The translations under genes and the position numbers were made by a program. From contig CM057459.1 of the NCBI GenBank assembly GCA_016271365.2, forward strand, positions 487,891,501-487,955,500: 64,000 bases of DNA, written 5' to 3'. The stretch is from Neoceratodus forsteri. Taxonomy: Eukaryota > Chordata > Ceratodontiformes > Ceratodontidae. Of the stretch, positions 35,433 to 46,300 are shown piece by piece; position 1 is the first letter of the stretch, and every line of letters starts with the position of its first letter. The notes beneath the pieces were generated by a model that was not told the origin of the DNA, made no database searches, and worked only from the letters and a program-made list of their open reading frames with translations.

Positions 35433-35641
35433 TAAATATATTATTCCATGCAAAAGAAAGTAATGTACAGTACACTAATTATACATTACTATACAAATAT
35501 TGAATTGTATATACCTATAGGCGTCTGTAGTCTTTTAAAGTGAATCCTTAAATTTAAGTGTAATCTAAGCTGAATTCATTTGGTGTTTGTACCTGTATCT
35601 TAATATAAGTACCTGTGATGTTTAAGTACTAATGTACAAAA

Positions 35642-35758
35642 TGTTATGCGATATCATGAGATATTGTCCTGCCTCGAGTGTGTTACAAGGCACAAGGCTG
35701 TAGGCCAAGTACGTTCAACCATTCGAGAATGGATGATATCCCAGGATATTGCATACAC
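35642..35758. mobile_element. Hairpin element, copy 3 of 3
   Basis: GCGATATCATGAGATAT pairs imperfectly with ATATCCCAGGATATTGC. The loop has GCCTCGAG, GGCTGTAGGCCAAGT and CAACCATTCGAGAA, matching copy 1 in order and orientation. More diverged than the other two. Confidence 0.6.
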
Positions 35759-36584
35759 TGGAGAATATTATTACAATTAAGAAATGAATCTGATTTCATT
35801 TGTGACATTCTTAAAAAATGGATTTTAAATTATTTAGTAGTGCTTTTGTGTGTGTTTCTATACATTTAAAAAAATGAGTTCTGTTAGTATATATTATTGC
35901 CAGTTTGAGGTGCTATAGGGCTGTGCATATACACTTTGTATATGGCATTGGTCTTTTTTCTTCCCCCAACCCACCACCATCATCCTACCTAGTGTAAAAG
36001 CTAAGATCTCCCTCCTAAGAAACATCTATTGGCCTCTGAAAAGCCATACAAGAAGGCTGTAATGGGGGACACAAGAATGAAAATGAACTGCGAAGATCAA
36101 TTAATCTGGTTGCAGGAGTACAGGATCATGTTTTGGATCAGTAAGTGTATTCTGCTAAAAAAAGGGAGATTCTGCATTGATGGGGAGTTGGAATATGATG
36201 GGGTTTGCTCTACAGAATATTGAAGCTAGCTGTCCCAGTACACAATACTACATTCTCCATTAGGTGGCCTCAACACTAAAGAAACATGTTGCCTTTTTAT
36301 GTTTGCTTGCATGCATGTGCAAGAAACATAGTGCCGTCATCCGAGTTTTTGTAGATGTATCACCCGTCTTCCAATGCAGTCAGTTTGTTTGCAGGCGTGG
36401 CCACACTTTGCCAATGAATGCAGCAGCTGTCTATGACAGCAGTTAAAAATGCAGTGCCGTACAGTTGAAAGGCAGAGCTCCACTTCAGTAAGCAGTGAAA
36501 AGCTACTGCCTGCACATGCGCTCCCCCCCACACACACATGCACGCATATTGCATGCTAATGCACTCCCCCACACACACACACTG
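35759..36584. other. Unassigned sequence
   Basis: No coding motif recognised. (CA)n-like runs lie at about 36526-36540 and 36568-36582. Confidence 0.4.
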
Positions 36585-36790
36585 TATGGCCAACAGGGTG
36601 CCCAATCTCCCATCGGCTCCAATGCCCCCCAAACAGACAACCGGGTGCCACACTGGGAGCCCAACCCAGTGTGGCAACAGTCTGTATGGCCAACGGAGGT
36701 GCCCAGTCCCCCATCGGCTTCACTGCCCCACCGCCCCAAACAGCCTTCCAGCTGCCACACTGGGAGCCCACCCCAGCATGGCACAAGTCC
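36585..36790. repeat. 100-bp tandem duplication
   Basis: TATGGCCAAC recurs at 36585 and 36685. Both copies continue with GGTGCCCA, CCCATCGGCT and CCACACTGGGAGCCCA. Two units only. Open frames through it are composition artefacts. Confidence 0.85.
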
Positions 36791-37033
36791 CGCATCGTCC
36801 AAGAAAAAAAACAGAAACTTGAAAGAGAAAACCTTCCCTCGCTGACTGTCCTGACCCCCGTTCCCCCAACCTGTGCTCACCCTCTGTGCACCATGCCTCT
36901 CCACACCCCCCCACCCCCTACTGGACCGGGAACACATCTGCACTCTTCAAAGTCAACTGCGAACTGAGGAAATAAGCTGTATAATGTAATAAATAGGGTT
37001 TTTTCAACTTTGATGCATATCTCAGGCATTTTT

Positions 37034-37245
37034 GGGAATTTTTTCACCAAATTTTCAACATGGGGTTTTTGGGACCCCACCTCATGAATTCTGTCACTGT
37101 CATTTTGTTTATTGGCCACAAGAGGTGATTTCGCAGTCACTGCATGGAACCACCTTTTGGGGCCAATTTATGAAATGACAGTGTCACAGTTCATGAGGTA
37201 GGCCCCCAAAAACCCAATGTTGAAAATTTGGTGAAAAAATTCCCC
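37034..37245. repeat. Palindrome with 70-bp arms
   Basis: Arm 37034-37103 (GGGAATTTTTTCACCAAA..) pairs with 37175-37245 (..TTTGGTGAAAAAATTCCCC) around a 71-nt loop. It is a head-to-head junction between the first, inverted unit and the main array. Confidence 0.88.
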
Positions 37246-38430
37246 AAAATGACTGTTTTACGAACATGTGTTGCGCTGTTCCTACGCTCGCTCATACGTT
37301 CATGAATTTTAAATATTTTCAATCCAGATGTTCAATATTGCCATTTTACCACACCTTCTTATGAGCAGTACAGCTGTCATTTTTCACATTTTGCCCAAAA
37401 TGTGTTTCCATGCATGTAGCGCACAATGGCGCAGTCGGTGCACAAAATCAATGTTTGAGACAGATTAAGAAAATCACAATGACACTGTTCATGAGCAGAG
37501 GTGTTAAAATGGCTATGTTAAAAATGTGGTGAAAAAATTCCCCAAAATGACTGTTTTACGAGCATGTGTTGCGCTGTTCCTACACACGCTCGTAAATTCA
37601 TGAATTTTCCCACTTTTCACTCCAGATTTTCAGCATTGCCATTTTACCATACCTCCTTATGAGCAGTACAGCTGTCATTTTTCACATCTCACCCAAAACG
37701 TGTTTCTGCACATGTAGCGCACAATGGCGCAGTAGGTGTGTGAAATCAATGTTCAGGACAGATTAAGAAAATCAAAGTGACACTGTTCATGAGCAGAGGT
37801 GTTACAATGGCTATGTTAAAAATTTGGTGTAAAAAGTCCATAAAATGACTGTGATACGAGCGACCATTGCGCAGTTTCCACGCACCCTCGTAAGTTCATG
37901 GATTTCTAATATTTTCAGTCCAGATTTTCACCACTGGCATTTTTTCACACTTCCTTATGAACAGTACAGCTGTCATTTTTCACACCATGGCTGAAATGTG
38001 GTTTTGCACTCCCAGCGTAGAAATGCGTGGTCACTATGGGAAATCACTGTTCGGGACAGATTAAGAAAATCACAGTGACACTGTACATGAGCAGAGGTTC
38101 CAAAATACCTGTGTTGACAATCTGCTGTAAAAAATCCCCAAACTAATTGCATTATGGGTGTGCGTTGCACAGTTTCTATACACGCTCGTGCCTTCACCAG
38201 TTTTTTTTATATTTTCACTGCAGATTTTCAACATTGCAATTTTTTCTACCTCCCCATGAACAGTAGAGCTGCCATTTTTCACATCCTGTCTGAAATGTGT
38301 TTTTGCACCTGTGGTGCCAAATGGCGTAGTCGCTGTGCAAAATCAGCTTTTGGCTAACAAACTGATATTGCCACTGTTCATAAGGTGGGGGTCACAAAAA
38401 AACCATGTTGAAAATTTGGAGTGAAAATGC
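37175..38430. repeat. 298-bp tandem array, about four units
   Basis: CAGATTAAGAAAATCA occurs at 37461, 37759 and 38057, exactly 298 bp apart each time. Other shared words are GCGCACAATGGCGCAGT, TGAGCAGTACAGCTGTCATT and ACTGTTCATGAGCAGAGGT. Confidence 0.92.
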
Positions 38431-38499
38431 CAATGAATGCCAGAGACGTTAGGGTTTCCGACCATAACGCCCCACCCTGTAGAGATTGACAGGCGTCAG

Positions 38500-38745
38500 G
38501 GGTGTGACTTGGGATTCTCGCCTGTAATGCTCATACCATTCCACACCCTGCAGCCAGTGAGAGGCATTGAGGTGTGCCTTGGACTCTTTAGCCCCAAAGT
38601 TCACCCCATTCTCCTATACAGCACCCATCTCACAGTATTTTCTGATGGAATGGGGTGAGCATAAGGAACAAAGACCCCAAGGCACACCGTAACACTTGTC
38701 GGTGTCTGCAGGGTAGGGTGTGGTGAAATGGCATAGCCTTTATGC
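38500..38745. repeat. Inverted repeat with ~85-bp arms
   Basis: Left arm 38520-38612 (CCACACCCTGCAG..GGTGTGCCTTGG..CACCCCATTC) pairs imperfectly with 38648-38745. It sits between the two 298-bp arrays. No coding signal. Confidence 0.7.
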
Positions 38746-39059
38746 CTGATGACCCAAAGGCACACCCCAATGCCTGTCAGTCACTGCTTGGTGGTGGGGG
38801 GGTTGGCTTCAGTTCAATACTTCACTGCCATTCCTATTATATAACTCTCTAACTCCTACACTACCAATGCCAATGCCAGCAAGCAAACATTCGGCATTGA
38901 CAAATGCTTGTTTTTGTTAGAAAATAGAGAGTTGGGGTGGGAGGGGAGTTCAGAATAATGCTGCGAAGAACAATTGGAAGAATGAAGGCACACTGCAACA
39001 CTTAACTGGGAGTGACAAACTTAATGGAAAACTGGAGTCAGGGCATTTTTAAAACAAAC

Positions 39060-39990
39060 TCTGGCCAGAGCTGATAGGGTTGCAGGCAAGGAATTTGGGG
39101 TAAAAATATAGAAAATTACCAAAGTTATGAGTCTGCATTAGAAAATGTAACATAGGCACATAAATTTGTTGTTTTGTAATATTTTTACAACAAATTTTCA
39201 ACATAGCTTTGATATGACCCTGCCTCATGAAGAAGGGCAGAGAAAATGTTCAACTCCTGGCCTAAAGACTATTTCCTGTAGGAACTGTGAAATCAACTTT
39301 CGAGATGCAAAAACACATTTTGAGCAGGAGTTCAAAAATGACAGCTTTCACATTCATAAGGTGCTAGAAAGAAATGGCTATGTTGAAAATTTTGGGTAAA
39401 AATATTGAATATTAACAAACGTACAAGCCTGTGTTTGAAAAATTCAATATAGTCCCATAATTTTCTTTAAAATATTTTTACACCAGATTTAGAACATAGC
39501 CTTCTGATGATCCCACCTCATGAACAAGGGCAAAGAAAAATTTCAGCTCCTGTCCGAAAGGTAATTTTGTGCAAGGAGCAGAAAATCACCTTTTGGGATG
39601 TAAAAATAACAGTTTGGTCATGATTTGAATAATGACAGCTGTCACGTTCATGAGGTGCTGTAAATATATGGCTATGCTGTAAATAGGGGGTTAAAATATT
39701 AAAAATGACCAAAGTTATGAGCCTGTATTCACACAATGCAACGTACAGTAGGCTCATAACTTTGTTGTTTTTTTAATATTTTTGCACCAAGTTTTCAAAA
39801 TAGCCTTCTTATGTCCCCAGCTCATGAACAAGAGCAAAGAAAATTTTGAACTCCTGCCCAAAAGATAATTTCATACAGGGACAGCAAAATCACATTTCAG
39901 GACAGATTTGCCTAATGTCAGTGCAATTGTTCATGAGGTAGGGTCCCAAAAAGGCATGTTGAAAATTTGGGCCAAAAATATGTAAAAATT
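39060..39990. repeat. Second ~300-bp tandem array, about three units
   Basis: The word ACATAGC or AAATAGC after TTTTCAA-like text recurs at 39201, 39494 and 39799 (293- and 305-bp steps). Further shared text is CTCATGAACAAG.GCA.AGAAAA and CTCCTG.CC.AAAG. It is related to the 37-38 kb array. Confidence 0.82.
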
Positions 39991-40317
39991 CCAAAGTTAT
40001 GCCACTATGCTTAAAACATATTTGAAACACATTGAACCACATACTTGTTTCTTTAGTTCGCAGTCCAGCTTTGAAGAGTGAAGTCGTGTTTGTGGTCGAG
40101 AGAGAATTACAGTGTTGGACTCCCGATGGGTAAGTAAAGCTCGTGGGGGGGTGCAGGGTGGTGAGTGCTGAGTGGGAAGGTCAGGTGGGAGGAGTCTAAT
40201 GGCCACAAAAGACATAGAGGGACAGTTTTCCTTTTACAGGTATAACAAAAAAACAGAAACAACAACCGAGGATTCCTACACTGGGGGATTGGGCACCACT
40301 CAGTGTCACTATTACAT

Positions 40318-41745
40318 GCCTCTTTAACAAATCATGGGAGGATGGGGTGGTACTTGAGGACTGGAGGAGGGCACATGTGATTCCACTTCACAAAAGTGGG
40401 AGCAGGGCAGAGGCAGGAAACTACAGACCAGTTAGTTTGACCTCAATGGTAGGGAAAATGGTGGAATCACTTCTGAAGGAAAGAATTGTTGAGTGCCTGG
40501 AGGCTAGCAGGGCACAGGACCTAAGGCAGCATGGATTCACAGCAGAAAGGTCATGTCAGATGAATCTAATTGATTTCTTTGACTGGATGACCAAAGCAGT
40601 AGACCAGGGAGGGACTGTGGACATGGCCTACATAGACTTTAGCAAGGCATTTGACACAGTCCCACACAAAAGATTAATATACAAGTTAGCCAGCCTTGGA
40701 GTGGGTCCCAAGGAGGTAGCCTGGGTAAAAAGTTGGCTGGAAAACAGGATGCAGAAGGTAATAGTAAATGTGGTCCACTCTGAAGAAAGTGGTGTTAGTA
40801 GCAGGATACCGCAAGGTTCAGTACTGGGACTGGTCCTCTCTAACATCTTTGTAAGTGACATTGCAGAGGGACTGAAAGGAAAAGTATGTCTCTCTGCATA
40901 TGACAAAAAGATTGGCAACAGGGTTGATACACAAGGTGGGGTGGAAAGGATGAGAAGTGACTTGGCAAGGTTCGGGGAATGATCAAATGTATGGCAGCTT
41001 AGATTCAATGCAAAGTAGTGCAAAGTAATGCACCTGGGAAATGAAAACCCAGGGGAAGAGTACACAGTGGGGGGTGGAATACTAACAACAACAAAAATGG
41101 AAAGGGACCTGGGGGTAGTTATATCAGATTACCTAAAGGTGGGCAAGCAATGTGAGAAGGCAGTAAGGATGGCTTGGAGGATACTAGGATGCATAGGGAG
41201 AGGCATCACCAGTAGAAAACAGGAAGTTGTTATCCCTCTGTACAGACAGTTGGTGAGACCCCATCTGAAGTACTGCGTGCAGTTCTGGGGAACCCATCTC
41301 TGCAAGGACATAGACAGGAGGGAGGCTGTCCAGAGGAGGGTCTGCACCAGAAGACATACAAAGAGAGACTAAAGGAGCTTAATGTGTATATGTATATACA
41401 AGTCCAAGAGGGTAGCATCTTTCAGAAAAAGAGATGTGCAAGAACAAGGGGGGTACAATTTGAAGATAGAGGGAGGATGGCTCAGAGGGAATGTGAGGAA
41501 GTATTTTTTCACGGAGAGGGTTGTGGATGCATTGAACAGCCTTCCTGAGGAGGTTGTGGAGTCAAAAACAGTGGGGTAATTCAAGCATGCATGGGACAGA
41601 CATAATGCAATTCTAGTGGTGGGTAGGATGAAGTAGGCTGTTGGTTAACTAGGATCTGCAGCTTATCCATTAGGTAGGGAAATGGGCAGACAAGGTGGGC
41701 CAAGCAGTCCTTATCTGCCATCATATTCTATGTTTCTGTGTTTCT
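40318..41745 (+). pseudogene. CR1 LINE copy, 5'-truncated, RT and 3' end
   Basis: The 211-codon open part at 40347-40982 contains ADVIPLH-like HVIPLHKSGSRAEAGNYRP, LLKERIVECLEA, RQHGFTAERSCQMNLIDFFD, YIDFSKAFDTVPHKRL and RIPQGSVLG. The palm reads SAYDKK where FADDTK is expected, so the catalytic aspartate pair is lost. The thumb follows at 41028-41372 (HLGNENPGEEYTVGG, RDLGVVIS, PLYRQLVRPHLKYCVQFWG). The C-terminal block is at about 41405-41580 (KYFFTERVVDALNSLPEEVV). The 3' UTR ends in TCTATGTTTCTGTGTTT at about 41730-41745, the CR1-type octamer tail. The endonuclease is absent. Confidence 0.9.
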
Positions 41746-43336
41746 TGGGGGGGGGACTGCTGAGAGAGAGTGGGTTGGGTGAGAAATAAAAAAAAATAAC
41801 CTTGCATTCATGGCAGTGGATTGGGGGGGAACAAAAACAAAACAGGACTGGTGATTGACACTGGGGGTTTGTCACTCTCATGTTGCAGCAAAAATGAAGC
41901 AATCTAGCAGTACTTAAATGTTATGAGCTTTGTGGGATTCACATTGCAGTGGGGGATAATAGAATCAGTTGATTTAAGAGATTAGGTGAGAAGTGAAGTA
42001 CAAATTTAGTTTTGTTTAGCTGGTAAAATGGAATGGGGTCTGTGAGCAGATTTTTTGGTGCTGCAATCAGTAATACCAAGGCAGCACTGAAATGTGTTGG
42101 CAGACTTATGGCAGATGGGAACAGGGATCTGTGGAGATGTTAAATGATTGATAGCAGGACCTTCTATCGGATGATGTAGTGAGACAAAATCCTGGTGGAA
42201 TGGGTTCTTATTCAATCAAATTTCAGGATTTTAGAAATTAATTTCATAACCTGGTATAATCTACTGTGAACAGTATTTATGTAATGCGTTCCTATTTTGC
42301 ACTGTGGGGGTACCTTCTGTTTTATAGACTGCTAATTTAACACTGTGAAGTGGAGAGTAGTTTTTATCTACACAATTATCTGCTGACCTTTGTTTTCTAA
42401 GTGTGTCTTCCCAATCTGCTGTTATTCTGGATTGTTTGCCTCATTACTTTTGGGCTTAAGACCCCCCCCCACCTCCTGTTGCCACCTTTTCTTGACTGCC
42501 CACTACTGGGTAGTATATTGCCACTTGCTCTTACTTATATGAATTACCTTCCCTACCTGGGTGAAGTATATGTAGTTTATTACTACCTAATTGCCTAACC
42601 TTTTTTTGGGGGGGGGGGGTAAGTACCACCTCTTTCTGCTACTACACATATTGCATACCTCTTTTAGGGTAGTTTGCTCCCCTTTTTCTCCTGCCAGCTT
42701 TTTACTCCTCCTGATCTGGTTGAGGCCTAACCCCTGTTTTCCCCCTATCTGTAACTCTTTGCCTTCTCACCTGATGTGATAGACCTGTAGCTTTGCACTT
42801 TTATGGCTCGTCTACATAACAGACTAGTTCCTATGTTTTTTTTTTGAAGCCAGGAAGTGTTTTGCAGTTGTCCCATTGAAATGCATTGGGGGACTCGGAT
42901 GCACCTTTATATGGCTGTCAATGAGGGAGTGTTGTGCCTGCTATTGCTCCTTGCAGCTGTCTATTTTTCTTTGCTTTCTGTTGGCTTCAATGAAGAGTGT
43001 GCATGAGAACCAGGTGAACAAGTGATGCTACTCATGAACTTGCATCTGACCAAGGTGATACACTAAATAAGTCCACGGGTTGTTTAGCTTATTCCCCACC
43101 ACTGTGATGACAAAAGTGACAATGAATAAGCTCATAAAGGAAGTAATAAAAAACACTCTGCACAACTTCATGAATGGAAAGCTAACCATTAATTTTTACG
43201 GAAAAAAAAGAAATCACCTATATAAAAGAGTTTTTGTGGTACTAAATTATTGCAATGCAAAAGGTTAAATAATAGCATAGCTATGGCACCATTTGAGGCT
43301 TATTGGAATTAGAAAGTATCACTTCCAGCCTCCCTA
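41746..43336. other. Unassigned sequence
   Basis: About 1.6 kb with no recognised gene. G- and T-runs lie at 42600-42619 and 42835-42846. Short open frames are not convincing. Confidence 0.4.
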
Positions 43337-46300
43337 TGTAACTCCCCTGTTACCCAGGGTTACTAGAATCCCAGGAAAACCTAGTGGTTGGCAGGGAAGG
43401 CAGCTTGTGAAACTCCAGTTAAATGGATTTCACACTGTCTCACTTTGTTCTCAGTCTCAGCTGAGACTAAGGGATGGCATCATTTTAGAACTGTCATAGC
43501 TGCATAAGCCACACTGGAATGTTGCAGTTGGAGGTTAGAGTAGAACGTTAGGGAATTTGAAGCCAGTCTGTGTGCAGTCTGAATGAGAGACTGTAGTACA
43601 GCAGAGTGTGAGCAGGCTCTCAGAGCTTTAAGCTCTGTTTCAAAGCTACTTTTGTGTAAGGTGTGTGTTTCCACCTGAAGAGGAACACATGAACTGGTAA
43701 TTGGAGTGGTGGAGACCGCTCTCAATGGTTCAGTAGCCCCATCCCTGAGGGGATGGGGGGAAGGTGTTTGCCTGCTTTCCAGAGGCAATCCTCCTGGGTC
43801 CAGCTAAGGGAGAGAAGCTGTCTGTTAAAGTTGTGCTGAGGCACCAGAAGCTTTGAAAGGAAATTCCTTGTGGAGGAAACGCCTGTGGGGCACCTGCAAC
43901 CAAAGGGCGAGTTCGCTCTGAAAAAGGGACAGTGTTATCACCTTATCAGAAGGAAACTAAAGGGACTGTTACTGTGGGGTCAAGAAAAGACAGCCAAGTA
44001 CAGTTGGAAGATGTGGGAATTGAACTGCTTAACTTTGTGGGGGGTTTAGAGTAAAGGACAATGCCACTTATATGTATGTTCAAGTACAGCACAAAAGGAA
44101 GGAAAGAAAGTGGGGATTGGACTGCTTAACTCAGTAGGGGGTCTAGAGTAATGGACAATGCCACTTATGTCACAGAAACATGGTACACAGAGAACCATGA
44201 CTGGGATGTTAACATACCAGGGTACATAACCTACAGGAGAGACAGGCAGGGGAGAAGAGGGGGAGGAGTAGCTCTCTATGTAAAGGAAGAGATAAAAGCA
44301 ACTGAACAAAAGAGTAAACAGGGAGGAGAGGAGGCACTGTGGGTCACCTTGGAGACTGGAAAGGGCACCACAATCCGCACAGGGGTTGTGTACAGACCCC
44401 ATGTCAGGGGAGGGAATGGACAAGGATATGATAGAAGGCATTCTTAGAATGGCAGAGAAAGGAGATACTGTTGATGGAGACCTGAATATGCCAGATGTTA
44501 ACTGGAGCACATTTGCTGCAGCCACATCCAAGAGCAGGGCCATTCTTGAAGCCCTACAGGTGGCAGGCCTTAGACAGCTAGTTTTGGAACCCACTCGTGA
44601 GGGAGCAATCTTAGACTGCATACTCTCAAACAGGGGCAGTGAGAGGATCTCAGATCTAGAAGTGGGTTGCCATCTGGTGACAAGTGACCATCAAACAGTG
44701 TGGTTCATGTTAAACTCAGCTACAGAGTTAAGCCATACAAAAGTGAGGGTACTGGACTTTAGGAGGGCTGACTTTGGCAAGATGGGAGAGTGCCTCAGAA
44801 AAGCACTAGCAAACAGGCTAGAAGGAGGTGTGGAGCAACAATGGGGAATCATCAAAACTGCCATCACAGAGGCAACAAGCCTTTGTGTGAAGCAAATAAA
44901 TCAAAATGAAAGAAAAAGCCACTATGGTTCTCAAAAGAGGTGGCTGTGAATGTCAGGAAGAAAAAGATAGCATTCCAGAAGTATAAGGAACCACAGAAGG
45001 AGCAGGACAGAGAGTTGTACCAGGTAAGGCAGAAGGAAGCAGGGAGGGAAGTCAGAATAGCAAAGGCCCAAACTGAGGAAAAGATAGCCAACTCAGTTAA
45101 GAAGGGGGATAAAACCTTTTATAGGTACATCAGCGAGTGTAGAAAGACAAAGGGAGGAATAGTGAGGCTGAATAGAATGAACGGTGGGTGGGCAGAAGGG
45201 GACAGTGAAAAAGCAGGGATAGTGAACGAATATTTCTGCTCAGTATTCACAAAAACGGGAGAAGTGCCTAATCCAATTAACAGAAGCACTCTTGATGGGG
45301 GGTCGATCCCAGTCCTTTCACAGAAGAAAGGGTTCTGCAAGAACTCCCTAAAACTGAAGGAGGACAAAGCAATGGGTCCTGATGGAATTCACCCAGAATT
45401 CTAAAAGAATTAAGGGAGGAACCAGTGAAACCACTGGCTACTCTTTTTAATAAATCATGGGAGGATGGTGTGGTACCCGAGGACAGGAGGAAGGCGGATG
45501 TGATTCCCCTTCACAAAAGTGGGACCAAGACAGAGGCAGTAAACTACAGACCTGTCAGTCTGACCTCTGAGGTAGGGAAAGTGATGGAGTCACTTCTGAA
45601 GGAAAGAATAGTTGAGTACCTAGAGGCTAGTGGAGCACAGGACCCAAGGCAGCATGGGTTCACAGTGGGAAGGTCATGTCAGACGAATCTAATAGATTTC
45701 TTTGACTGGGTGACCAAAGTAGTAGACCAGGGAGGGGCTGTGGACATGGCCTACCTAGACTTTAGCAAGGCATTTGACACAGTCCCACACAAAAGATTAA
45801 TAGTCAAATTAACCAGCCTGGGGGGTCCCAGGGTGGTAGCCTGGTAAAACATTGGCTGCACAACAGGACACAGAAGATAATTGTAAATGGAGTCCACTCT
45901 GAAGAAAGAGGGATTACTAGTGGGTACCACAGGTTCAGTATTGGGTCCAGTCCTTTTAATGTCTTCATCAGTGACATTGCAGAGGGACTGGAAGGAAAAG
46001 TATGCCTTTTGCAGATGACACAAAGATCTACAACAGGGTTGATACACAAGGAGGCATGGAAAGGATGAAAAGGGACTTGGCAAGGTTGGAGGAATGGTCA
46101 GAAGTATGGCAGCTAGGATTCAATGCAAAGAAGTGCAAAATAATGCACCTGGGAAACAAGAACCCAGGGGAAGAATACACAATGGGTGGGGAGGTAGTAA
46201 CAACAATAAAAAATGAAAGGGACCTGGGGGTAATCATATCAGATGACCTTAAGGTTAGCAAGCAATGCGAGAAGGCAGTAGGGAGGGCTGGGGGTATACT

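Larger units (their letters stand above)
36930..40115. mobile_element. Foldback element built on a 298-bp repeat
   Basis: The left end (36930-37110) and right end (39915-40115) are inverted copies. The outer pair has CACTCTTCAAAG..AACTGCGAACT and its complement. The inner pair has CCAAATTTTCAACATG..TTTTTGGGACCC.ACCTCATGAA and its complement. Between them lie same-orientation repeats of about 298 bp (37175-38430 and about 39060-39990). I see no transposase, so this is a non-autonomous foldback-type element or an inverted satellite block. Outer boundaries and target duplication were not resolved. Confidence 0.65.

Noticed and set aside
36495..36967. Several overlapping open frames on both strands near 36.5-36.9 kb
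   Set aside because: They come from a C-rich stretch and a 100-bp duplication. Simultaneous openness on both strands is a composition effect.
36930..40115. CRISPR array
   Set aside because: The repeats are ~298 bp and adjacent, with no short repeat-spacer structure, in a vertebrate-type context.
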